From assembly GCF_009662475.1 (NCBI RefSeq), contig NZ_CP045571.1:1052501-1116500 (forward strand): DNA of 64,000 nt, given 5' to 3'. The notes below the pieces were generated by a model, which made no database searches, was not told the DNA's origin, and was given only the letters and a program-made list of their open reading frames with translations. Numbering within the stretch: position 1 is the stretch's first letter; each line of letters starts with the position of its first letter. Source of the DNA: Acidithiobacillus thiooxidans ATCC 19377. GTDB lineage: Bacteria > Pseudomonadota > Gammaproteobacteria > Acidithiobacillales > Acidithiobacillaceae. This document shows, piece by piece, positions 30,280 through 39,419 of this stretch. The translations under genes were made by a program, and so were the position numbers.

Positions 30280-31440
30280 ATGAGAAATAAATCACCGGAT
30301 AAATCGCGGAATTTATTGCAAACGAAAGCACAACGTTGGGTTGTAAAAATAGGCAGCAGCCTTCTCACAGATGAGGGAAGAGGCCTCGATCGAAAGTCCA
30401 TAGGCGGCTGGGTCCGACAAATTATTGCACTTCGCCGTTCCGGCATTGAAGTCATTCTGGTTTCATCAGGGTCAGTCAGTGCCGGAGTGCAACGTTTAGG
30501 TTGGTCGCAACGACCAGCGAATCTTAAGGAACGTCAGGCGGCCGCTAGTGTTGGTCAATCCGCTTTGATTCACACCTATGAAAAACTTCTTCGAGAGTGC
30601 GATGAACCCAATGAAATGCCCATTCATTGTGGTCAGGTTTTATTGACACACGATGATCTGCGCAGCCGACGCCGCTATCTGAATGCCCGTTCTGCCTTGT
30701 TGACCTTACTCGAAATGAATGTTTTGCCAATCATCAACGAAAATGACACAGTTTCTTACAATGCCATCAATCTTGGTGATAATGATACGCTTGCCGCTGT
30801 GGTCAGCAATTTGCTGGATGCGGATTTGCTGGTCATTCTGACGGATCAGGATGGGGTGTTTAATGCCGATCCGCGCAGCAATCCGGACGCGCAGCTACTT
30901 ACAGAAGTTAATGCTGGTGCCGCCATGCTGGAACGGATTGCCGGTAGTGGCGGTTCGGGTGTCGGCACCGGTGGTATGCTCGCCAAGGTGCGTGCAGCAA
31001 CTCGTGCTGCCCGTTCCGGGACATCCACCATTATTGCCAATGGTCGCTGCGACAATGTCTTACTGCGCATTCGCGATGGCGAAGCTCTGGGTACTTTCAT
31101 TCATGCCCGACTTCCCAAGCTGGATGCGCGTAAACGCTGGCTGGCCGGACATTTGCGGGCAAGAGGAACGCTGCACCTGGATGCTGGCGCGGTCCACGCG
31201 TTAAAGCAGGATGGCGGGAGTTTGTTACCGGTTGGGGTAACGGCTCTGGAAGGTAATTTTCATCGCGGTGATCTGGTGCTCTGCAAGGATCCCGATGGTA
31301 ATGTGTTTGCCCGAGGCCTGGTCAATTGGGACGCTAACGTGGTGCAACGCTGTCTGGGTAAAAAAAGTCCGGAAATTGCAGATGACCCCGATGTGGCAGA
31401 AGGGGTCATGATTCATCGCGATAATTTATTAATTCACTGA
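30280..31440 (+). CDS. proB: Glutamate 5-kinase
   Basis: 386 residues. It phosphorylates glutamate in the first step of proline synthesis. The amino-acid-kinase domain has VVKIGSSLLTDEGRGLD, VSSGSVSAGVQRLG, NENDTVSYNAINLGDNDTLAA and GTGGMLAKVRAA; a C-terminal PUA domain runs from about 285 (RGTLHLDAGAVHAL). It is not followed by proA or obgE as in many bacteria. The end overlaps the convergent MscS gene by seven bases. Confidence 0.96.
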   Translation: MRNKSPDKSRNLLQTKAQRWVVKIGSSLLTDEGRGLDRKSIGGWVRQIIALRRSGIEVILVSSGSVSAGVQRLGWSQRPANLKERQAAASVGQSALIHTYEKLLRECDEPNEMPIHCGQVLLTHDDLRSRRRYLNARSALLTLLEMNVLPIINENDTVSYNAINLGDNDTLAAVVSNLLDADLLVILTDQDGVFNADPRSNPDAQLLTEVNAGAAMLERIAGSGGSGVGTGGMLAKVRAATRAARSGTSTIIANGRCDNVLLRIRDGEALGTFIHARLPKLDARKRWLAGHLRARGTLHLDAGAVHALKQDGGSLLPVGVTALEGNFHRGDLVLCKDPDGNVFARGLVNWDANVVQRCLGKKSPEIADDPDVAEGVMIHRDNLLIH

Positions 31441-33800
31441 TTGCCTGGTTCTAGTGGATCATGAATGGTCCCGGTAGCCTTATCTACAGGAAGAATTTGA
31501 CTGGGGATAAAGTGCACATCCTGTTGCTGGTGGGCCAGACGAATATTGTGACGTAACAAACTCTCCACGACCGATGCCCGCAAATCGGTTTGGACGTTAA
31601 AACTTTTATTGCAGTCATCAAGATAAACACGCAAGTAAAACTGCAAGGCATTTTCACTGACATCCAGCAACAAGGCAGTCGGAGGAATTCCACGCGGGTC
31701 ATCCTGCAGAACATCCGGATGATTTTGTCCTTCCTTGACCAATAATTCTTTGACCAGTTTAATATCCGCGCTATGGGCAACATTAAATGGAATCATCAGG
31801 CGCAGCACACTGTTGGTATACATCCAGTTGGTCACCTGACCAGAAATGAGCTCGGAGTTGGGTACAAAGACTTCGGTACGATCAAAAGTCAGGATCAGTG
31901 TGTAACGAATACTCATTTTTTCTACATAACCCTGAGTGCTGCCGACCTGAATCCAGTCACCCACCCGAATCGGTCGTTCGAGTAACAGAATCAACCCAGA
32001 GACAAAATTATTGACAATATTTTGCAATCCAAAACCAATGCCCACTGACAGTGCGCCCGCAATAATGGCGAGATTATGGAGGGCTACACCGGCTGTTGAA
32101 AGGGCAATAAGTATGGCAATAATAAAACCTGTATAACGTACAATAGACAGAATTGAATGACGTGCACCGCTTTCCATATGACCAATAATACGGGAATTAT
32201 CAGAAAGATAGCGTTGCACAAATGTATTGATATTAATCAGCAGGATCAATAGTCCAATGGCAATAATCCAGCGGAAAGGTTGAAGATGAAAGGTTCCAAC
32301 GGTAAACCCGGTAATGAAATACTTCCATATTAATGAGAAGCCGGTATGGGTGAGCCCCCAGGCGTAAAGAATGAAGGCGCCAATTCCCAACCAGACGGCA
32401 ATATGACTCAGCGCACTGAACCAGCCAAGCCAAGGTAGTGCTTGATCATCCTTGAGTCCCAGACGTAGCTTCAGCACATGTTGCCAGCGACCATCTTTAC
32501 GCGCAGTGTAATTCCAGAAATCACTGAGCCCCCAGGAAATAAACAGGCCAATACCCAGTGCTAACAAGGACATCAGCAGGCCAAAAAACAGATAGTTGGT
32601 TAGATTGCGATAACCCAGTAATGTAAATACAGCTGTTGCCAGCAGCGCAATCAGTATAATAATCCGCAAAAAAGGGTAAGCTTTAAAGGGCCTTTTACCT
32701 CCGGCTTCCATGACCAGTCGGATTACCGCGCTGATCACCAAAAGATGATAAATCGACCATAATAAAGCCTGTTGTTGCCTGTTCAGGAAATCCTGTGGAG
32801 CGATAATAATCCAGCTCACCGCAAAGGCGGCCAAAAAAGCAATAAAACGCAGGGTACGCAATGTGGAACGTAAGGTTTCCGGACCCCAGGCGAAATGATG
32901 AAAAACGACTCCACTGGGACGTAATGCCCAAGTGACCAGAATCGCCAGCAAGGCATAGCCTCCCCAGGTTATCAGCACAATATCTACAAATGGAGAAAGG
33001 ACCCCTGTAAAGTGCGCTGCTAGTGCCGTTGCGGAAACGCCGGCAACAATGGGTAAGTAGTGATAGAGACTTTTTTGCGCTGCCGATAGTTGCGTTCCAA
33101 GCTTTGTGCTCTCGGGAAGTGATTTACGTACAATCAGCAGTAATAAAAAAACAAATAGACCAATGGCTATGGATACCTGAAGGTTTTTCTGGGCAAAAAT
33201 GAAGCGATGATTGCGATGAAACCAGTAGTTTCTCTCCTGCGTCCAGGTACTTGAGCTTACAGCCCAAAAAGTATTAATCTGTGCCCATATATTTTGATCC
33301 TTACGTAATAGTATTTGCGCATGCAGATTGTCACGCTTTTTCTCAATTTCTTGTTCCAAGTCAGTGCTGGCTACCGCAATAATTTTGCAGGTAGCAATTT
33401 CTCCCTGCAGATCTTTTTGTCGAGTAAGTAGTTTTGTTCTTAATGCCGTCAGATTTTCTGGTTCACCGGTGACCGCAGGCCCGAGAATTCCCAAGCCACT
33501 ATCAGTCTGTTTAAGCTGATTATTCTTGTCGCTGATGCACTTCTGTGCATGGTCTTTGATGATGCTGGTGCTTTTATGCCAATTAAGAAGCTGCTGCATA
33601 TCAACTGGTTGTTCTAATTGTGTATGTATTTCCTGCAGAATTTTGCTGTCCTGATCAATTTTTGTGCTGGTAGATGCATCAGCAGAAAAAGAAAAAACCA
33701 ATGTTATAAATATAAGAATATTAATGATAACAGTGTACATGGAATTATTTTTAAAGTGTGAGCCGTGCCGTATCGAAAAAGAAGATTTTCGTTCTGTCAC
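31434..33800 (-). CDS. Large MscS-family mechanosensitive channel
   Basis: 788 residues from a GTG at 33800 with AGGAG six bases upstream. A signal-like segment (about 22-42) is followed by a periplasmic coiled-coil region (about 45-200), then about eleven membrane segments. The MscS core is near 560-680, with the pore-lining ALSVGIGFGLQNIVNNFVSGLILLLERPIRVGDWIQVG stretch and a beta-domain after it. This resembles MscK/MscM-like multi-segment channels, which release solutes during hypo-osmotic shock. Its end overlaps proB, whose product makes the osmoprotectant proline; any link is speculative. Confidence 0.87.
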   Translation of the reverse strand: MTERKSSFSIRHGSHFKNNSMYTVIINILIFITLVFSFSADASTSTKIDQDSKILQEIHTQLEQPVDMQQLLNWHKSTSIIKDHAQKCISDKNNQLKQTDSGLGILGPAVTGEPENLTALRTKLLTRQKDLQGEIATCKIIAVASTDLEQEIEKKRDNLHAQILLRKDQNIWAQINTFWAVSSSTWTQERNYWFHRNHRFIFAQKNLQVSIAIGLFVFLLLLIVRKSLPESTKLGTQLSAAQKSLYHYLPIVAGVSATALAAHFTGVLSPFVDIVLITWGGYALLAILVTWALRPSGVVFHHFAWGPETLRSTLRTLRFIAFLAAFAVSWIIIAPQDFLNRQQQALLWSIYHLLVISAVIRLVMEAGGKRPFKAYPFLRIIILIALLATAVFTLLGYRNLTNYLFFGLLMSLLALGIGLFISWGLSDFWNYTARKDGRWQHVLKLRLGLKDDQALPWLGWFSALSHIAVWLGIGAFILYAWGLTHTGFSLIWKYFITGFTVGTFHLQPFRWIIAIGLLILLININTFVQRYLSDNSRIIGHMESGARHSILSIVRYTGFIIAILIALSTAGVALHNLAIIAGALSVGIGFGLQNIVNNFVSGLILLLERPIRVGDWIQVGSTQGYVEKMSIRYTLILTFDRTEVFVPNSELISGQVTNWMYTNSVLRLMIPFNVAHSADIKLVKELLVKEGQNHPDVLQDDPRGIPPTALLLDVSENALQFYLRVYLDDCNKSFNVQTDLRASVVESLLRHNIRLAHQQQDVHFIPSQILPVDKATGTIHDPLEPGNQ

Positions 33801-34122
33801 AATAACTCCTATTTATGGCAGTAAGATAATATTCAAAAAACATCAGGATGAATAAATATAACATAATCTGGCATTAAAGACCTAATCCCTAGGCTGTAGC
33901 CAAATGACCGCAGTATGGTCAGATCATTAAAAACCGGTCTGTGAACGAAAAGGGGCGTCTGCTTGTCGGGGTATGGAGACAGGCTGGGCGAGTATGTAGG
34001 GCGTGCATGGCTAAGATAATCATTTTGTCAGAATTTGATCCTATTCATGAAGATGACGTAACTACCGGTAGAGAAAAGATTTTACTTCTGATCCGGCTAA
34101 AGGAATGAGAGTTTTTAATAAC
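33801..34122. other. Intergenic region with dyads upstream of a sigma-54 promoter
   Basis: About 320 bases without a convincing gene. Two dyads could bind an activator: TGACC-N7-GGTCA at 33905-33921 and CTACCGGTAG at 34062-34071, the latter about 80 bases before the predicted start site, a usual distance for an enhancer-binding protein. ACCGGT also occurs at 33933-33938. Confidence 0.35.
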
Positions 34123-34139
34123 TGGCATGCAGTTTGCTT
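34123..34139 (+). promoter_or_regulatory. Sigma-54 promoter
   Basis: TGGCATG-N4-TTGCTT matches the -24/-12 consensus TGGCAYG-N4-TTGCW completely, with GG and GC twelve bases apart. The predicted start is near 34149, 29 bases before the small gene's ATG. Confidence 0.85.
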
Positions 34140-34177
34140 AAGCATACCATTCTCCCTGAATCGAAAAAGGACCTCTC

Positions 34178-34426
34178 ATGAAAAAGTCACTCAGCAATAT
34201 GGTTTTTGTTCTGCTGCTTGCCACGCCTTTTATGGCCTTGGGGAGCTTTGTGCATGCCGTCACCCCTTTACATAACCAACTGGCGCAAGGGTCTTTGCCT
34301 CACCCTATTGTTCACGGTGAATATCAGGCAGTACGCGTTATGGGTAAAACTGCCGCGCATCTTGAATCCGCTGGCTGGCTGCAGTTGCATCCGGACAAGT
34401 TAAAAGTTCGCACCTGGTCACCCTAA
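34178..34426 (+). CDS. Small exported protein under sigma-54 control
   Basis: 82 residues. A signal peptide is evident (MKKSLSNMVF, hydrophobic core, then GSFVHA and likely cleavage), leaving a mature protein of about 55 residues beginning VTPLHNQLAQG. AAAGGA precedes the ATG. I do not recognise the mature sequence; it has no cysteine and no lipobox, so it should be periplasmic or secreted. It is the only gene behind a consensus sigma-54 promoter and ends against the convergent ferritin-like gene (four-base overlap). Sigma-54 control implies expression tied to an enhancer-binding regulator, perhaps flagellar or nutrient-linked. Confidence 0.75.
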   Translation: MKKSLSNMVFVLLLATPFMALGSFVHAVTPLHNQLAQGSLPHPIVHGEYQAVRVMGKTAAHLESAGWLQLHPDKLKVRTWSP

Positions 34427-35259
34427 CTGGCCAAGGCCTTTCGGGCACTGCGCTTCAACAGGGGCAGTGCCATTTTTTGTAAGGTGGGTGGTAGGGATAC
34501 CGGTTTTAGCAACATTTTAATTGCCATTTCAAAGGGGTAGTGGCGGCTGACCCAGTCTCCCATCCGTTCCCGGAATGCCGCAAAGTCCTTACCTGAAAAA
34601 GTTTGCCCAGGATTTTTTACTTCAAAAGCATTTTTGATGGCTAAATAGCTATCTTCCTGATCGACTTCCGACACTCTTTTCCAGAGTTCCCGGCCAATTC
34701 GCCAGCGTGAATTTTTTTCCTGCTGCTGATAAGCCTGAAAGAATTTATAAAAGTATTTGTAGTGGTGGACTTCATCAGCACGAATGCGCCCAGCCAGTAA
34801 ACGGAGAACCGGTTCCGGGCTGGCGGACTGAATCATGGTGTAAAAACTGGCGGTACCTGTCTCTACGACGCAGCGAGACGCCATTTCCAGCGCCTGGCTA
34901 GGACCCAGCAAATCTGTCTGGCAGTAGGGCATGTAAGCTTGCACAAAGCCTTTATAGGCGCGCTCCCAGTCGAAGTCTGGCCAGATCTGCAGGACATAGG
35001 CCTTCAGGGCCAATCCATGCTGAACTTCTTCCTGCTCCCATTCTCTGCTGAGCCATGCAGTAGCCGCAGCATTCTCCTGAAAGTATTCCACCAGATTGCG
35101 GGCATAGAGGTCAGAAAGCGTTTCCACAAAGGAGGCTCCTGCCAGCAGATAAAACCAGTCTGTCTGATCAACTATTCTGGTTTTTTCTATGCTTGCATAG
35201 GGTATATCTGCCAGAGTCCAAGTTGGATGCTTTCTCATAGTGGGGATGGCAACGGGCAT
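34423..35259 (-). CDS. Ferritin-like di-iron protein (acyl-ACP desaturase-like)
   Basis: 278 residues from ATG 35259 (AGGAG 12 bases upstream; longer in-frame starts would run into the upstream gene). Two di-iron motifs of the acyl-ACP desaturase/ferritin-like type are visible: WEQEEVQHGLALKAY and RADEVHHYKYF, each giving Glu-x-x-His, with an extra Glu in CVVETGTASFY. Such proteins activate O2 for desaturation, hydroxylation or N-oxygenation. The substrate is unknown. It follows the QueC-like gene by 37 bases. Confidence 0.7.
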   Translation of the reverse strand: MPVAIPTMRKHPTWTLADIPYASIEKTRIVDQTDWFYLLAGASFVETLSDLYARNLVEYFQENAAATAWLSREWEQEEVQHGLALKAYVLQIWPDFDWERAYKGFVQAYMPYCQTDLLGPSQALEMASRCVVETGTASFYTMIQSASPEPVLRLLAGRIRADEVHHYKYFYKFFQAYQQQEKNSRWRIGRELWKRVSEVDQEDSYLAIKNAFEVKNPGQTFSGKDFAAFRERMGDWVSRHYPFEMAIKMLLKPVSLPPTLQKMALPLLKRSARKALAS

Positions 35260-35296
35260 GGATTGAGCCGTCTCCTTTGGGGTGGATGAAATCGGG

Positions 35297-35995
35297 TCAA
35301 GGATTATAGCCCAGATCTTGGTCATTGGCGCCAGCCTGTGCAAAAGCTTCCCGTCTTTTCTTGCACTGGGGACAAAAACCACAGTGTTTTTCGCGCCCCA
35401 GAAGGCAACTATAGGTTTTTTTCCAGGGAACGTGCAAACGATTCCCCTCAAGTATGATGCTAGCCTTACTGAGTTGAATCAGAGGCGTTTCCAGTTGCAA
35501 ATTCAAAGTGCCAAGGGTGTTTGTGATGGCATTCTGAAAAGCGGGACGTGAGCAGGTATCTACCTGCGCATCATCAGCGCTGAGACCTATCACAATGCGT
35601 TGAATATTCAAATTGCTGGCAATCGTCGCAATGGCAGCAATAGCGAAAAAATTACGATGGGGCAGGGGGACATGGTACCGTTCAGCGCGCAATGCTCCAA
35701 CGGCATTTCCAAAAGCGGACAGATCATAGCGTTGTGCTTGGACTTGCTGATTTTCACTCAGCCTTTGCACGGCTTCCCACTCCTGTTGGGCAGCGCGTTG
35801 CGCATAGTCCAGAAAAACCGGTTGGGGGCACTCAGTTTGGGCAAGCTGAAATAACAGCGTGCTGCTTTCTATGCCGCCGCTCATCAGCAGCAGGCAATTT
35901 GCGGTTTTGGGCCGGGCCACTTCCAGAGACATCGGGTCTGGCGACATTGGGTCGGGCTGGCGTATGATCGCTGCGGTTTCGGTATGAGTATTCAT
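35297..35995 (-). CDS. QueC-like PP-loop protein
   Basis: 232 residues from ATG 35995. Similar to 7-cyano-7-deazaguanine synthase: PP-loop LLLMSGGIESSTLL, FLDYAQRAAQQEW, HRNFFAIAAIATIAS, and a zinc-type Cys cluster CLLGREKHCGFCPQC near the C terminus. The PP-loop usually reads SGGxDS; here the Asp is Glu. Neither queD, queE nor queF is nearby. It may be the queuosine enzyme or a divergent relative with another substrate. Divergent from yciO, with start codons almost touching. Confidence 0.72.
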   Translation of the reverse strand: MNTHTETAAIIRQPDPMSPDPMSLEVARPKTANCLLLMSGGIESSTLLFQLAQTECPQPVFLDYAQRAAQQEWEAVQRLSENQQVQAQRYDLSAFGNAVGALRAERYHVPLPHRNFFAIAAIATIASNLNIQRIVIGLSADDAQVDTCSRPAFQNAITNTLGTLNLQLETPLIQLSKASIILEGNRLHVPWKKTYSCLLGREKHCGFCPQCKKRREAFAQAGANDQDLGYNP

Positions 35996-36011
35996 GGAGA
36001 TTGAAGATAAC

Positions 36012-36638
36012 ATGAGTTCATGCGTCAGTGTGCATCCGGTCAATCCTCAATGGCGCCTGCTGGGGCCGGTACTGGATGTGTTACGGGCTGGCGGGTTAAT
36101 TGTTTTCCCGACAGACACCTGTTATGCCTTGGGTTGCATGGTTGGCGCCCGCGCCGCCCAGGAACGGCTGCGGCGTATCCGGCAGCTGGATTTGCAGCAT
36201 GATCTTTCCCTCCTGTTTCCGGGAATTGCCCAACTCGCAGAATATGCCAAGTTGGATGACCGCGCTTTTGCTTTGCTGCGTAAAGCCTTGCCTGGACCTT
36301 ATACTTTTATTTTGCCAGCCACCAAAGACGTTCCTCGGCGTTTGGCGGACCCGAAAAAGCGGAGCATCGGGGTGCGTATTCCAGCTCATCCCATTTGTGA
36401 AATGCTCCTGGCAGAGTTGGGTGAACCCTTGATGAGTTCGACACTGCAATTGCCTGAAGCTGATATTCCGCTGATTGATCCAGAAGAAATTTGCACGCTG
36501 CTCGGTAACCAGGTGGATAAGGTGATCCTCGCCGAACAGGGGCGGGCCCAATGCTCGACCGTTATTGATTTGTTGCAGTGGCCCCCGCAATTGCTGCGCA
36601 AGGGGGCCGGAGACCCGGCTGCTCTGGGGTTGGAATAA
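36012..36638 (+). CDS. yciO: YciO/TsaC/Sua5-family protein
   Basis: 208 residues from ATG 36012; a second in-frame ATG lies at 35994. The YrdC-like fold is recognised by GGLIVFPTDTCYALGCMV, RIRQLD, PGPYTFILPATKDVPRRL and IGVRIPAHPI. The sequence follows E. coli YciO more closely than TsaC. Relatives make threonylcarbamoyl-AMP for the tRNA t6A modification; YciO itself has weaker, less certain activity. Confidence 0.85.
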   Translation: MSSCVSVHPVNPQWRLLGPVLDVLRAGGLIVFPTDTCYALGCMVGARAAQERLRRIRQLDLQHDLSLLFPGIAQLAEYAKLDDRAFALLRKALPGPYTFILPATKDVPRRLADPKKRSIGVRIPAHPICEMLLAELGEPLMSSTLQLPEADIPLIDPEEICTLLGNQVDKVILAEQGRAQCSTVIDLLQWPPQLLRKGAGDPAALGLE

Positions 36639-36724
36639 TTCTGGCCAACGGCTGTTACCGGGTCAACGGTTCCGCAAATGGGCTGCATTAGGTGCCGGTA
36701 GTTCCTGCTGATATACTAGTGACC

Positions 36725-37384
36725 ATGTTTGATATCACACATTTTGTTCGTACCCTTGCGATCTGGGCGATTCCGGTGCTGTTTGCCATCACCGTGCATG
36801 AGGTCGCCCACGGCTGGGTGGCCTGGAAGCGAGGCGACCCCACGGCGATGCTCATGGGTCGTCTGACCCTGAATCCGGTGAAACATATTGATCCTTTTGG
36901 AACGATTATCCTGCCGGGTATCTTGTTGCTGTTTCATTCCCCCTTTTTATTTGGATATGCCAAACCAGTGCCGGTGAATTTTAGTGGCCTGAAAAAGCCG
37001 AAAACGGACATGGTCTGGGTAGCTATCGCCGGACCCGCAGCCAATCTGCTGATGGCCATTTTCTGGACAGCCATATTGTGGTTGGGTGGACACCTTCCCG
37101 GCACCCTGGCTTATGTCGCTACACCCATGCAGTTGATGGGCGAGGCGGGCATTATCATCAATGTCATCCTGATCATTTTCAACCTGATACCGATTCCGCC
37201 ACTGGACGGCGGCCGGGTTGCCGTAGGCTTGTTGCCGGCTTCTGCCAGCATCGCCCTCAGCCGGGTTGAACCTTATGGGTTTATTATTCTCATTGTGCTG
37301 CTTTTTACCGGCATTTTGTGGAACGTACTGGGCCCATTGTTTTTATGGGTTTATCATTTTTTCCTGGCAGTAGGTGCTGGATAA
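36725..37384 (+). CDS. Site-2 protease family (M50) membrane metalloprotease
   Basis: 219 residues from ATG 36725; a GTG at 36692 would add eleven residues. Zinc motif HEVAHGW (HExxH) lies in the first membrane segment, and the second ligand motif NLIPIPPLDGGRV lies in a later one. It lacks a PDZ domain, so it belongs to the short YwhC-like group and not RseP. The substrate is unknown. The stop overlaps the trpS ATG (TAATG). M50 - trpS - scpA - scpB - rluB order is common in proteobacteria. Confidence 0.88.
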   Translation: MFDITHFVRTLAIWAIPVLFAITVHEVAHGWVAWKRGDPTAMLMGRLTLNPVKHIDPFGTIILPGILLLFHSPFLFGYAKPVPVNFSGLKKPKTDMVWVAIAGPAANLLMAIFWTAILWLGGHLPGTLAYVATPMQLMGEAGIIINVILIIFNLIPIPPLDGGRVAVGLLPASASIALSRVEPYGFIILIVLLFTGILWNVLGPLFLWVYHFFLAVGAG

Positions 37385-38595
37385 TGAAAGAAATTATTGT
37401 CTCTGGAATGCGCCCGACCGGGCGTTTGCATATTGGTCATTATCATGGCGTACTGAAAAACTGGGTACGCTTGCAGGATCAGGGCGAGTGCTATTTTTTT
37501 GTGGCAGACTGGCATGCGCTGACCACCCATTATGAAAGCGTTGAGGGCATCAGTACCGCCGTTTGGGATATGCTGGTTGAGTGGCTGGCGGTGGGAATTG
37601 ATCCGGATAAAGCAGTTCTATTTATTCAGTCGCATGTTCCCCAACATGCCGAATTGGCCCTGCTGCTGGGGATGCTGACGCCTTTGTCGTGGCTGGAGCG
37701 CGTGCCGACTTTCAAGGACCAGCAGGAAAAACTGCGGGAACGGGATCTGGCGACCTTCGGTTTCCTCGGTTATCCGCTGCTGATGACGGCGGATATTCTG
37801 CTGTATGAGGCCCAACAGGTGCCCGTAGGGGCCGATCAGGTGGCACATCTGGAAATCAGCCGGGAGCTGGCTCGACGTTTCAACAGCTTTTATGGCCGTG
37901 ATGCGGAAACCCGGCAGCAGATTGAAAGAGGGTTGCAGGCCATGGGCAAGCGTGCTGCCAAAACTTTTGCTCAGTTGCAACAGCGTTTTCAGCAAAATGG
38001 GGATTTGTTGGCCGTCACCGAAGCGGCTGAATTTCTCCGGCAGCAGGCAGGATTGAGTCCGCTGATGCAGGCGCAGTTATTGGCGCATCTGGAAGGGAAG
38101 GGCCGTGAAATTCTTCGCGAACCTCAGGCGTTACTGACTGCCGCTTCCAAATTGCCCGGCCTCGATGGCCAAAAAATGAGTAAATCCTATGGGAACACCA
38201 TTCCCTTACAGGAAGACCCGGAACATATTCGCAAGAAAATTCGTACCATGCCTACTGATCCGGCGCGCGTCATGCGTACTGATCCGGGTACTCCGGAAAA
38301 ATGTCCGGTATGGGGATTTCATCAGGTATATTCCAGTGAGGAGACGCGAAACTGGGTGCGACAAGGCTGTACCAGCGCCGGTATTGGTTGTCTCGATTGC
38401 AAACAGCCTGTGATTGAAGCAGTGCTCGTGGAGCTGGCACCGATTCGCGAACGCGCCGAATACTGGGCAGCGCGTCCGGAACAATTGCGGGAAATTGCCC
38501 ATGCTGGTGCGCAACGTGCCCGTAACAGGGCCGGGCAGACTATGGAAAAAGTGCGCTCCGCCATGGGCTTGGCTCACGAACTGGGTATTGGTTGA
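37384..38595 (+). CDS. trpS: Tryptophanyl-tRNA synthetase
   Basis: 403 residues from the ATG at 37384 that overlaps the upstream stop. Class I motifs HIGHYHG (about 17) and GQKMSKSYG (about 265) are present, with VPVGADQVAHLEISRELARRFN. Compared with the ~335-residue E. coli enzyme, an insert of about 65 residues (FNSFYGRDAETRQQ to EPQALLTAA) precedes the KMSKS loop. A Cys-containing segment GCTSAGIGCLDCKQP follows it. This longer form is known in several proteobacteria. Confidence 0.95.
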   Translation: MKEIIVSGMRPTGRLHIGHYHGVLKNWVRLQDQGECYFFVADWHALTTHYESVEGISTAVWDMLVEWLAVGIDPDKAVLFIQSHVPQHAELALLLGMLTPLSWLERVPTFKDQQEKLRERDLATFGFLGYPLLMTADILLYEAQQVPVGADQVAHLEISRELARRFNSFYGRDAETRQQIERGLQAMGKRAAKTFAQLQQRFQQNGDLLAVTEAAEFLRQQAGLSPLMQAQLLAHLEGKGREILREPQALLTAASKLPGLDGQKMSKSYGNTIPLQEDPEHIRKKIRTMPTDPARVMRTDPGTPEKCPVWGFHQVYSSEETRNWVRQGCTSAGIGCLDCKQPVIEAVLVELAPIRERAEYWAARPEQLREIAHAGAQRARNRAGQTMEKVRSAMGLAHELGIG

Positions 38596-39419
38596 GTGAT
38601 ATTCACGTGACGGTGGTGAATGCTGGCATGGGGCAGGCCGTACAGGTCAATGGTCAGCCCTTGGACAGCTTACCAGAGGGCTTGTTTATTCCTCCCGATG
38701 CCCTGGAGTTGCTTCTGGACAGCTTTTCCGGACCTCTTGAATTACTGCTTTGGCTGATTCGTCGTAACCGTATGGATATTCGCGATATTCCGGTGGCGGA
38801 AGTCACCCGTCAGTATTTGCAGTACCTCCAGGAAGCCCGGCGGCGGAATCTGGAGCTGGCAGCAGAATATCTGCTGATGGCCGCCTGGTTGGCGGAAATC
38901 AAGGCAAGAATGCTGCTTCCGGTACCACCCGCCTGTGAAGACGAAGAAATGGACCCTCGACTGGAGCTGGTGCGTCGTCTTGAGGCCTTGGCGCTGGTGC
39001 AAAGCCAGTCAGAAATCCTCCAATCCTTGCCGCAGTCAGGGCGCGATTTCTGGATGGCCAACCCGGTCTCCTATGATGACTTGCCTCCGTCTCTGCCTCT
39101 GATCGAACTGGGTGATATTGCTGCGGCCTGGTTGCGTATACAGCGGCGCCCCGAGCGACGTGATCAAACTGTCCATCATCTTTCCAACCCGGCCATGGGT
39201 TTGCGGCAGCGCATGGTGGAAGTGCTGCTTTGCTGTCGTCGGGATCAGCGTCCCTGGCAACTGCTTGAGTTGTTGCCTGAGTTAAGTCGGCAGGCCTTGG
39301 CTATATCCTTGTTGGCCATTCTGGAGTTATTGCGCCAGGAAGCCTTGCAACTGCATGATGATGGCGCCGGTGGCTGGCAGGTAAGTATCGCGGGCATGGA
39401 GGTTCCGCAGCATGCGTGA
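38592..39419 (+). CDS. scpA: Segregation and condensation protein A
   Basis: 275 residues if it starts at the TTG at 38592, which overlaps the trpS stop; GTG 38607 or ATG 38628 are alternatives. ScpA is the kleisin that bridges SMC heads and, with ScpB, compacts chromosomes. The family core is seen in FSGPLELLLWLIRRNRMDIRDIPVAEVTRQYL and AAEYLLMAAWLAEIKARMLLP. An SMC gene is not in the window. Overlaps scpB by eight bases. Confidence 0.93.
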   Translation: MSDIHVTVVNAGMGQAVQVNGQPLDSLPEGLFIPPDALELLLDSFSGPLELLLWLIRRNRMDIRDIPVAEVTRQYLQYLQEARRRNLELAAEYLLMAAWLAEIKARMLLPVPPACEDEEMDPRLELVRRLEALALVQSQSEILQSLPQSGRDFWMANPVSYDDLPPSLPLIELGDIAAAWLRIQRRPERRDQTVHHLSNPAMGLRQRMVEVLLCCRRDQRPWQLLELLPELSRQALAISLLAILELLRQEALQLHDDGAGGWQVSIAGMEVPQHA

